NCBI RefSeq assembly: GCF_900249755.1 | Contig: NZ_LT976853.1 | Span: 1,206,709 to 1,264,551, forward strand | Direction: 5' to 3' | Source of the DNA: Cupriavidus taiwanensis | GTDB lineage: Bacteria; Pseudomonadota; Gammaproteobacteria; Burkholderiales; Burkholderiaceae | DNA: 57,843 nucleotides | Part shown: piece by piece, positions 43,776-50,900 of the stretch | Layout: every line of letters starts with the position of its first letter | How positions within the stretch are numbered: the stretch's first letter is position 1 | Notes under the pieces: generated by a model | Database searches by the model: none | Seen by the model: only the letters and a program-made list of their open reading frames with translations | Told to the model about the DNA's origin: nothing | Position numbers and translations under genes: made by a program

Positions 43776-44693
43776 ATGAGACCGGGCGAAGCAGAGCTGG
43801 TGCGGCGCATCCACAACGAGGTGGCCGACTACTACGACGAAGAGATCGAACTGGAGCTGGACGACCGCGAGGCCAGCGAGGCCTTCGGCGACCCGGTGCA
43901 CCTGGACGACCAGGCTGAGCAGGACAGCCGCCGGCGCTATTTCCGCGAGCTGTTCCGGCTGCAGGGCGAACTGGTGCGGCTGCAGAGCTGGGTCGCCGCC
44001 ACCGGGCACAAGGTGGTGATCCTGTTCGAGGGGCGCGATGCCGCCGGCAAGGGCGGCGTGATCAAGCGCATTACCCAGCGCCTGAACCCGCGCGTCTGCC
44101 GCGTCGCCGCGCTGCCCGCGCCCAACGACCGCGAACGGACCCAGTGGTATTTCCAGCGCTACGTCGCGCAGCTGCCCGCCGCCGGCGAGATCGTGCTGTT
44201 CGACCGCAGCTGGTACAACCGCGCCGGCGTCGAGCGCGTGATGGGCTTCTGTACCGACGACCAGTACGAAGAGTTCTTCCGCTCCGTGCCCGAGTTCGAG
44301 AAGATGCTGGTGCGCTCCGGCATCCAGGTCATCAAGTACTGGTTCTCGATCACGCACGACGAGCAGCGCCTGCGCTTCCTCAGCCGCATCCACGACCCGC
44401 TCAAGCAGTGGAAGCTGAGCCCGATGGACCTGGAATCGCAGCGCCGCTGGGAAGACTACACGCGGGCCAAGGAGATCATGCTCGAGCGCACCCATATCGC
44501 CGAGGCACCGTGGTGGGTGGTGCAGGCCGACGACAAGAAGCGCGCGCGGCTGAACTGCATCCACCACCTGCTGAGCCAGGTGCCGTATGCCGAAGTGGAG
44601 GCGCCCACGGTGGTGCTGCCGGGCCGCGAACGCCACGAGGACTACGTGCGCCAGCCGGTGCCGCGGGAAATGATCGTGCCGGAGGTGTACTGA
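43776..44693 (+). CDS. ppk2: Polyphosphate kinase 2 (PPK2)
   Basis: This 305-residue PPK2 transfers phosphate between polyphosphate and nucleotides. Walker A is FEGRDAAGKGGVIKR near residue 83-97, the Walker B-like motif is VLFDRSWYNRAGVERVMGFC near 142, and YWFSITHDEQRLRF and RAKEIMLERT follow. An acidic N-terminal 60 residues precede the core. Single-domain length places it with class I enzymes, which favour NDP phosphorylation. Cupriavidus genomes carry several PPK2 paralogues, which is family knowledge and not shown here. Confidence 0.95.
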   Translation: MRPGEAELVRRIHNEVADYYDEEIELELDDREASEAFGDPVHLDDQAEQDSRRRYFRELFRLQGELVRLQSWVAATGHKVVILFEGRDAAGKGGVIKRITQRLNPRVCRVAALPAPNDRERTQWYFQRYVAQLPAAGEIVLFDRSWYNRAGVERVMGFCTDDQYEEFFRSVPEFEKMLVRSGIQVIKYWFSITHDEQRLRFLSRIHDPLKQWKLSPMDLESQRRWEDYTRAKEIMLERTHIAEAPWWVVQADDKKRARLNCIHHLLSQVPYAEVEAPTVVLPGRERHEDYVRQPVPREMIVPEVY

Positions 44694-44770
44694 GCCGAGC
44701 TGGGCGGCGGCGGGCGCCTAGGGTATCCACGGGGTGCGCCATCGGCCCCATGCCGGCGCGGCTACCTATA

Positions 44771-45010
44771 ATGAAAACGGCCGCCCCGAAACCCGCGGCG
44801 GCCGTGATCGTGGAACTGCTAGCTTTCTGGGCGGCCATGCTTGCCGCCTATCTCCTGATGAAGCGTGCCGGCTGCTTCAGCCAGCCGGTGCTCTATCCCG
44901 ATCTGGAACACCCCTTCCGCTACTGGTGGGCGCAACGGCTGGGGCGCCAGCCGGTGGCATTGCCGCCGCCATCGCCACAACACAGGCAACAAAAAACCCG
45001 GGGAGCGTGA
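44771..45010 (+). CDS. Possible small membrane protein
   Basis: A 79-residue frame begins MKTAAPKPAAAVIVELLAFW and continues as one hydrophobic helix ending AAYLLMK, followed by a hydrophilic tail. No ribosome site precedes the ATG; instead CTATAATG overlaps a -10-like box. The end of the frame runs into a terminator at 44990. It may be a real small gene or chance; composition is chromosomal. Confidence 0.4.
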   Translation: MKTAAPKPAAAVIVELLAFWAAMLAAYLLMKRAGCFSQPVLYPDLEHPFRYWWAQRLGRQPVALPPPSPQHRQQKTRGA

Positions 45011-45024
45011 CGCTGTCCGGGTTT
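44990..45024 (-). terminator. Rho-independent terminator, reverse strand
   Basis: AAACCCGG (44994-45001) pairs with CCGGGTTT (45017-45024), with an inner AGCGT-ACGCT stem. A-runs on the left give a U-tract on the leftward transcript. It lies immediately downstream, on the same strand, of a tRNA 3'-end-like sequence. Confidence 0.72.
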
Positions 45025-45046
45025 GTGGGGGCTGGGCCCTGAATTC

Positions 45047-45066
45047 TGGTGAAGAGAGGAATCGAA
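45047..45066 (-). other. Probable attachment site: tRNA 3'-end-like remnant
   Basis: The reverse strand reads TTCGATTCCTCTCTTCACCA, i.e. a T-loop (TTCGATT), a T-stem strand (CCTCT) and an acceptor strand CTTCACC followed by A. The last four residues are ACCA, but a full acceptor arm then lacks a separate CCA. It resembles the 3' part of a tRNA-Ser type whose acceptor is GGTGAAG. Two CATACCC direct repeats (45120 and 45132) follow on the element side. Backbone composition ends here. Confidence 0.5.
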
Positions 45067-45273
45067 AAGTTCTCTTTTTGGCCCGTAAATCCTTGGTGTT
45101 TGGTCTGAGACGGTGGCTTCATACCCTATTGCATACCCCAAAAACCCTTGTCGATGTCCTTGCTCCCACACCTTTAACCGATGAAAATATGCTGCTAGAC
45201 GCGATTAGTGTCTAATGCGTAACTTCTTTGAGCCGCCACGGTACCGTTGGGCGGTAGGACTTCAGGAGCGGCC

Positions 45274-46101
45274 TTGATTAGCGTCTTGCAGGCGGATGCG
45301 TACTGTGGCTTTTCAGCCTGGATAAGCGCCCACGATGAGGGCCATAGGGAGGGTGCCCAACCGGTTTTTGTGGGGCGCATTCTTTGGCCCGGCTGCGATG
45401 AAGCGGAAGACGCGGTTATCAAGCTCTACCCGACAGACTCATGCGGCGTGGCAAACGAAGTGGTTGGCTTTACGGCAAACGCAATTCGTGGGGTCCCCCA
45501 GCCAGCAAAAGGCGCTGTAATTTTGCTACCTCAGGCTATATTGCCCGCGTTTGAAATTGACCTCAGTCCCTATGTCGACAAAGGTACAGGCTTAGCAGTT
45601 TGCTGGGTAGCGACGCTTGTGCAGAGCGCCAGGCCATTCCGTTTCTTGCGTCGTCTTGCCAGTTTCGAGCAGAACCAGCTCGCAGCATTCTTCAAGAGCA
45701 AGTTCGCTCACATGCTCGCCGGTGTGGACCACATCACCGGTAACAGTGACCGAAGTGACGCGAACTTTCTTTATTTGGATGATATGAAGTACGTGGCCAT
45801 CGACCAGGGGTCCGTAGGGGGAGGGCCTTACTGGCATTCCTCTTGGCCAGATGACAGAGCCACAAATCAACTACATCTGATGGCCGAAAGGGAAATGACG
45901 GCATCACAACTTCCGGCTTGGTACACATCAGTCTTGCGAGAGGGCCTCGCTACGCAGGAGCTTTGGCATTCCGTGTCGGACGAACTGCGCCAGAACTTGG
46001 TCGGTCTCCTAGACTCTGACCAGATTGAGACAATCGTCGAATACATGAGCGCGCGCTCCAGCAATGGGACGCTTGCGCAAGCCTGTGGGCGCCTACTCTG
46101 A
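45274..46101 (+). CDS. HipA-like kinase domain protein (cargo)
   Basis: This 275-residue protein carries a HipA-type signature in its C-terminal half: GVDHITGNSDRSDANFLYLDD near residue 155, then MKYVAIDQGSVGG, resembling the catalytic loop and metal site of HipA_2 kinases. The N-terminal half has GRILWPGCDEAEDAVIKLYP, where the lysine could be the ATP-contacting residue. A TTG start at 45274 follows AGGAG; ATG starts are absent nearby. Codon and base use are AT-richer than the chromosome. It overlaps the next gene by one base (TGATG), so translation is coupled. A toxin-like or abortive-infection role is inference. Confidence 0.72.
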   Translation: MISVLQADAYCGFSAWISAHDEGHREGAQPVFVGRILWPGCDEAEDAVIKLYPTDSCGVANEVVGFTANAIRGVPQPAKGAVILLPQAILPAFEIDLSPYVDKGTGLAVCWVATLVQSARPFRFLRRLASFEQNQLAAFFKSKFAHMLAGVDHITGNSDRSDANFLYLDDMKYVAIDQGSVGGGPYWHSSWPDDRATNQLHLMAEREMTASQLPAWYTSVLREGLATQELWHSVSDELRQNLVGLLDSDQIETIVEYMSARSSNGTLAQACGRLL

Positions 46102-46940
46102 TGGACCTCTCTCTTCTACTTTCCCGGGCGACGGCAGTACGTGAACCCGTATTTTCGGGCGAGTGGGCTACTCTTGTCTTTCGTCCCGACCTCGGCAGCC
46201 AGCAAGACTTTGTCATCGGAGTCGCTGCTGCTATCAGGGGAGATGAACGCCCGTTGCTACGCTGGTTGCCAGCGTTCACCAAGCTCTCAGCACTCTACGG
46301 TGATGCTCTCAGCGGAACAGATATTCGTGACCTGGTCAAAGGAGCCGAAAGCGCGCTCGTCGCCAGCTCACACGGAAGCCTTTCCAAAGCCACGACCGGC
46401 ACGCCGCATATCCGGATCGTGCGCTGTGGTTACCTTGCTACCGATCATATCGAAAACGAGTTGACGAGCTTGCTTAAGCGGCAAGCTGGTGCTCTGTGGG
46501 CAGATGTGGTGCCGCGCGCGCCAGCTATGGATGATGACTGGGCGTATGCGGAGATGCGTAGGGCGGTCAGCAGTATTGCTGGCAAAGTGTTTCTTCCAAA
46601 TCGTGAACTAACGATTGGCACAAAGAAGCTTCACGTTGAGCTCGACAATGGTAGAAGCTACGGAAACATTCTGTCCGCTCGATATGTGAATATGCATACT
46701 GTGGAGAGACATATCTACAAGTCCCTCAAGGATGTCGTAGTTGCCCACAATCTCACCAACAGGCGAGATGCCCTCCCGGCCTTGTTCGTGGTGCTCCCTA
46801 GCCCCGAGACCCCAGTAGATGTCGTGATTGGCGCTAAGACCAATGAGTTGCTGGAGGAAGTTCAGGATATGGGAGTGCTCTCATATTCCCGAACTACTCC
46901 GAATGATTTAGCCGGCCAGTTAGAAGACTGGCTGTCATAG
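46101..46940 (+). CDS. DUF3037-like partner protein (cargo)
   Basis: This 279-residue protein begins with a segment resembling DUF3037: WATLVFRPDLGSQQDFVIGVA near residue 23 followed by RGDERPLLRWLPAFTKLSALYGD. The rest, including NYLS-like KVFLPNRELTIGTKKLHVELDNG and a C-terminal TTPNDLAGQLEDWLS, is not assigned. The family match is by eye and weak. DUF3037 genes often sit beside HipA_2 genes, which supports the call. The ATG overlaps the kinase stop by one base. It is followed by a terminator. Confidence 0.65.
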   Translation: MDLSLLLSRATAVREPVFSGEWATLVFRPDLGSQQDFVIGVAAAIRGDERPLLRWLPAFTKLSALYGDALSGTDIRDLVKGAESALVASSHGSLSKATTGTPHIRIVRCGYLATDHIENELTSLLKRQAGALWADVVPRAPAMDDDWAYAEMRRAVSSIAGKVFLPNRELTIGTKKLHVELDNGRSYGNILSARYVNMHTVERHIYKSLKDVVVAHNLTNRRDALPALFVVLPSPETPVDVVIGAKTNELLEEVQDMGVLSYSRTTPNDLAGQLEDWLS

Positions 46941-46959
46941 TTGCCCATATTTGTACTAA

Positions 46960-46986
46960 GCCCGCCAGACTGGCGGGCATTTTTTG
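46960..46986 (+). terminator. Rho-independent terminator of the kinase/partner pair
   Basis: GCCCGCCAG and CTGGCGGGC form the stem, followed by ATTTTTTG. It isolates the two-gene unit from the convergent membrane-protein gene. Confidence 0.85.
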
Positions 46987-47030
46987 ATCCTTGTCTCGCG
47001 ACAAGACCGCTTTCCAAGAAGCTACATGCT

Positions 47031-49301
47031 TCAAGGTTCTACCGGTCGTTGTTTAACGTCTGCGGCGGCGGGAGACAGTACATTTGCAACTTGAACAAGG
47101 GCGCTGCGGAGCGCGGCTCTATCCGCATTGGCCATGGCTTTCTCAATGCTTGAGAACTCGAAGGTGTCAAGGAGGGCTTGGCAAGCCTTTTGGGCCATTG
47201 AGCGTGCGGCACGGGACCGAATTTCCTCTTCCGGGCCGTTGGGCTTTGACAGTTCCAAGGTGAGAGGTTGCACTACGCTACCCATGTCTGCCCCGGCGGC
47301 AAGCTGAAGGCAGATGGCTGCATAGAGGGCGCTCTCCATCGTGTTAAACCCGTTTCTGTGTTTGCCTGCCAGGACTGCCCAGCACACCAACTGCTTAACC
47401 AACGCATTTACGATTTTTGGGCAGTTGTATTTGTGTGCGGACTGTGCCGTCTCAAACAAGAGCTCTGAGAACGAGTATGCCTCGAGGGATCGCACCGTTT
47501 CCGCATCTTGGGGAAGGAATGTAAGTGTGGAGATCAGCCAAAGAGCGTTTTTTTGCAGTGCGGAACTGGACGACTCATCGCAAGTCTGCGCAGTCGAGAG
47601 CGCTAGCAGGAGTTCTGTAGTCCCTGTGATCCATTGCAGCATGTCGAGAGCGAATTGGGACTTGTGCGCAAATGCCAAGAGCAACAGGTCCTTCTCGTAG
47701 CGGTGAAGGTCATTTGACCAAATGCGTATGTGCTGCACAACTCGACGTCCGTCTTGATTGTCGGCTTCCAAGACTAGTACAGCGTTCACCAACTGCGTCA
47801 GCTTTGCGCGTAAGGAGGTGTAGCTAGTGCTCGAATAGTAGGGCGCAAGGTAAGCGCTATGGTCAAAAGTGCTGGAATCACCTTGGAGCGAAAGGACAAA
47901 CTTTGTCGCGTGGAAAACGTTAAGTTGCAACTGCTCAGCGGCCCATCGAATATCCCGGTGCGACGTGCGCAGAAGATCAAACGTTAGCGTAGCGAGTTGC
48001 TCGAAGGCTACTAGGGTGACTGGCTCATGCCCGCTCTTGACAGCTCCGATCGCCGAAAGGGTTGAGATCTTTTGCGTAAGCGAGGTGGCGTCTGAAGGTT
48101 CCGAGTTGTATAGGAATGCCTGTGCCGCTTTGCCCATTAACCTCAGACCCTCCATCATCGCATTTGGCATATTGTGGCCACCAAGTTCCTGGACGGCGTC
48201 TGCGAGATAGCGAGCTGCTAAGTGGGGATGTGCGCGCGACGTACCTGCGCCCGGATATTTTATGGAAAGGTAAGTCCCAACGAGAGCGGTGAAGGCTTGA
48301 AGGGTCTGCTCTATCTGTCTTTCATCCCCTCGGCTCAGCCCAATACGAAAGGTATGTCGTAAGAGTTCGAGCGTTTTGTTAATGAATCCGTCGGTCGAAA
48401 GTGGGCTGTCAAAGAGGGCATTTCGACCGAAGAATGTCCTCCCCTTAACTTGGACATAAGTTACGTTGATAGCAAGGACTGCATTCAGCGCTACGTCCGC
48501 AATATCATGGTCACCCTGTTCGGAATATCGCCGTGCGTAGGCGATGGCGTGGTCCATTGATTCTTTGGCGACTGCATCCCATCCTTGGTTTGCACGAAAA
48601 AAAACGACCCTAGGATTGTCGTTGGTCGGAAAGGGGCCGGTGGCCTCTGCTTCTACTGCTTCGTGCAGTAGGGTCGCTCGATCCGCGTGCTTTCCCCAAC
48701 TCCTCAGGTCTCGCTCTGCCCTGGCAACAGCGATGCGAAGTTGTTGAGCCGGATTGATTAGAAGGAGCGCTCGACTATAGGCAGAAAGAAAGAGGAAGAC
48801 GATTCCTGCGGTGCACAGACAGGCTACAAACACGACGGCGCCCACATTCTGAGAGGTGGCTACAAGAGAGAGGGTTGCAACCGTCACGGCAAGCAAGAAA
48901 GAACTGACGAATGAGCCCAATAGTCGCAAGTCGGCGCTGAGTCTGCGAAACAACCCGTGGGGAACGCGCTCGACGTTCACTTGCATGGCGAAGAGAACGA
49001 GAGAGAATGCGATAGCTGTTGCCCCTAGTAAGGCTCCTCCAATTGAAGTCAATAGCGCTTGGAGGGCGCTCAATTTCGCGGTGTCGGTGAATATTGGATG
49101 CAACAACTTTTGAAGGGGGGCGACACCGAAGCTACTAACTGCGACTAGCGTCATGGACGTAGCCAAGCCGAGCTTTGCGCGGTGACGCCTCGTCCAAGCG
49201 GAGCAGCGAAAAAAAAGCACGTAGCTCCCTTGGATTGCTTTCGCCTTCGCGACTTCGAGTTCGCGCCGTATATGAGTGCTTGGTTTGCCGTTCTTGAACA
49301 T
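47031..49301 (-). CDS. Large membrane protein of unknown function (cargo)
   Basis: This 756-residue protein is not a recognised full-length family. Residues 45-190 hold four or five hydrophobic segments; the stretch AFSLVLFAMQVNVERVPHGLF near 95-120 resembles DUF2254 membrane proteins. The remaining 550 residues are soluble, helical and without catalytic motifs I recognise, possibly a repeat-type or sensor domain. The start at 49301 has only a weak ribosome site. The gene stands alone, convergent with the HipA-like pair, and is AT-richer than the backbone. An envelope-associated defence role is plausible but only inferred from location. Confidence 0.7.
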   Translation of the reverse strand: MFKNGKPSTHIRRELEVAKAKAIQGSYVLFFRCSAWTRRHRAKLGLATSMTLVAVSSFGVAPLQKLLHPIFTDTAKLSALQALLTSIGGALLGATAIAFSLVLFAMQVNVERVPHGLFRRLSADLRLLGSFVSSFLLAVTVATLSLVATSQNVGAVVFVACLCTAGIVFLFLSAYSRALLLINPAQQLRIAVARAERDLRSWGKHADRATLLHEAVEAEATGPFPTNDNPRVVFFRANQGWDAVAKESMDHAIAYARRYSEQGDHDIADVALNAVLAINVTYVQVKGRTFFGRNALFDSPLSTDGFINKTLELLRHTFRIGLSRGDERQIEQTLQAFTALVGTYLSIKYPGAGTSRAHPHLAARYLADAVQELGGHNMPNAMMEGLRLMGKAAQAFLYNSEPSDATSLTQKISTLSAIGAVKSGHEPVTLVAFEQLATLTFDLLRTSHRDIRWAAEQLQLNVFHATKFVLSLQGDSSTFDHSAYLAPYYSSTSYTSLRAKLTQLVNAVLVLEADNQDGRRVVQHIRIWSNDLHRYEKDLLLLAFAHKSQFALDMLQWITGTTELLLALSTAQTCDESSSSALQKNALWLISTLTFLPQDAETVRSLEAYSFSELLFETAQSAHKYNCPKIVNALVKQLVCWAVLAGKHRNGFNTMESALYAAICLQLAAGADMGSVVQPLTLELSKPNGPEEEIRSRAARSMAQKACQALLDTFEFSSIEKAMANADRAALRSALVQVANVLSPAAADVKQRPVEP

Positions 49302-49861
49302 CTAGTGCCTTGCTGAAAGGTCACGCGGTGATAGGGACATGGCTATTGATGTTAATGCAAGAGAGGGTGCCTCAGGCGTCCGTAACTCTAGAGTCTCTAT
49401 TGAGCTAGCTTGAGGACGGCGCACACTGGTGAAAAATTGCGTGGGTCCGTGGTAATGCGTGCCTAGGTACTCCCAATCCCATATATATCAACAAGTTAGC
49501 TCCGGCTTTGGTCCCACGAAATGACGTGTGGCAGCCCGGTCATTCCGTGGCACAAAAAATAGGCAATGCCCTGAAGCTGTGGCAGCCTGCTGTTTGCTTG
49601 TTCTCCGCTTTCTTTCTCTTTCTCCTTGATTTTAAAAGGAAAAAGGAAAAGAAAAAGAAGGGACGCCAAGAGGGTGGTGTGGCAGAAAGAAGGCAAATCG
49701 TGGCAGATCTGAGCAAGGCTGTGGTGCTAGTTTCCTTATTAATCAAAGGGTTACGGAGCAAGACGCACGGAGCCACAAGATTTTTCAGATTCCCCGCCAC
49801 CCAATGGCACTGGTAAAGTTGCTTGGCTCGCCGCCATGGCAGCGGGGAACGGTTCCGACGG
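49302..49861. other. Gene-free region with a purine/pyrimidine-rich imperfect palindrome
   Basis: This 560-base stretch holds no convincing gene. Around 49607-49660 a pyrimidine tract (CTTTCTTTCTCTTTCTCC) is followed by a purine tract (AAAAGGAAAAAGGAAAAG), which can pair imperfectly. It separates the divergent membrane-protein and zinc-ribbon genes, so it should contain both promoters, which I could not assign. Confidence 0.5.
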
Positions 49862-50857
49862 ATGACTTGCAACTGCACAGCGAAACCCTGGATTCCAATG
49901 ATTGAAGAAGCCGCACCCGACAAGCCACAAGGGGACTGTGTCCTGCCGCCCGACCATCCGTTGCCCGCGGACCAACTGGGACGGTACAGCCCTGAACGTG
50001 ACTACTACGCAGAAAAGGACATTGCCGACTATGTAGAGAGCCAAGCGCGCGATGAGGCAGTGCAGAACGTAGAGCGCGTGAAGACCGAGTACGTCGTGGG
50101 CCAGCCTTATGAGATCTGGGACGTGGCGACCAACAAGGACCGTTGGTGGGTAATCACTAACCCGACGAACTTATATTCGCAACGCCACTTCCCCAGCCTG
50201 GACTACACGCTTTCGTTTCACGTTGGCCTAATGATGCGCGTAGCGAGTCATGCGGAACGTGCTGGCGAGCCGGAGCCGACGCCATTCGATGAAGTGTTTC
50301 GGCGTCAGAATCAGGCTATGGATTTGTTGGAGCGGGCGGTAGAAGCGGTGGACCTGCAGGCGGTCGGCATGCAGCTACGCGAATGCCTCATTTCACTCGT
50401 TGCCGCCATTCGGCGCCGTGTCGATGTGCCTGTGGACGGTGAGAGGCCCAAAGACGCCGACGTCGTGGCATGGAACAGGCTACTGACTGGGCATCTTTGC
50501 CCTGGCGAAAGAAACGATGAACTGCGCAACTATTTGAGGGCAACCACCGATAAGACATGGCCCCTCGTCAATTGGCTGACGCATCATCGGAACGCGAGCA
50601 AGACTGCCGCCCTGATCGCCGTTGATGCCGTTGACGCCATCGTGAAGCATTATGTCCGCTTGCTAAGTCGGGAACGCACGGATCGCGTCGAACAATGTCC
50701 ACGTTGCAAGTCACGCAACGTGCGCACCTTCTTTGATATCGAGATTCAGCCTGATGGGGCCTACTTCGAGGCTTGCCGTGAATGTGGGTGGGACAGTCAT
50801 CCGGGATACCAGGACGAAGGCGAACAATCCTTGGATGGCACAACTGAAACAAAATAG
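49862..50857 (+). CDS. Zinc-ribbon protein with HEPN-like helical region (cargo)
   Basis: This protein of about 331 residues ends in a zinc ribbon: CPRCKSRNVRTFFDIEIQ then ACRECGWDSHPG, i.e. CxxC and CxxC. Before it, WLTHHRNASKTAALIAVDAV and KHYVRLLSRE form long helices that resemble HEPN-type domains, without a clear RxxxxH motif. The N-terminal 100 residues are unassigned. The start is uncertain among 49862 (ATG) and 49898 (ATG); neither has a strong ribosome site. A nucleic-acid-binding or RNase-like role is an inference. Confidence 0.65.
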   Translation: MTCNCTAKPWIPMIEEAAPDKPQGDCVLPPDHPLPADQLGRYSPERDYYAEKDIADYVESQARDEAVQNVERVKTEYVVGQPYEIWDVATNKDRWWVITNPTNLYSQRHFPSLDYTLSFHVGLMMRVASHAERAGEPEPTPFDEVFRRQNQAMDLLERAVEAVDLQAVGMQLRECLISLVAAIRRRVDVPVDGERPKDADVVAWNRLLTGHLCPGERNDELRNYLRATTDKTWPLVNWLTHHRNASKTAALIAVDAVDAIVKHYVRLLSRERTDRVEQCPRCKSRNVRTFFDIEIQPDGAYFEACRECGWDSHPGYQDEGEQSLDGTTETK

Positions 50858-50876
50858 GCCCGCGCAGAGCGGGCCT
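50851..50876 (-). terminator. Rho-independent terminator of the replication operon
   Basis: AGGCCCGC pairs with GCGGGCCT around GCAGA, with A-residues on the left that give a U-tract on the leftward transcript. It lies 25 bases after the stop of the replication protein gene. Confidence 0.75.
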
Positions 50877-50900
50877 AGCAGCTAAGGCAGAAGCGCGCCA

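Noticed and set aside
45047..45066. A complete tRNA gene at the island boundary
   Set aside because: Only the T-loop and acceptor-like part is present; no D-arm, anticodon arm or matching 5' acceptor strand occurs on the element side.
49607..49660. Purine/pyrimidine tract as a terminator
   Set aside because: The arms pair poorly and no unpaired T-run follows a stable stem, so it was left as an unassigned tract.
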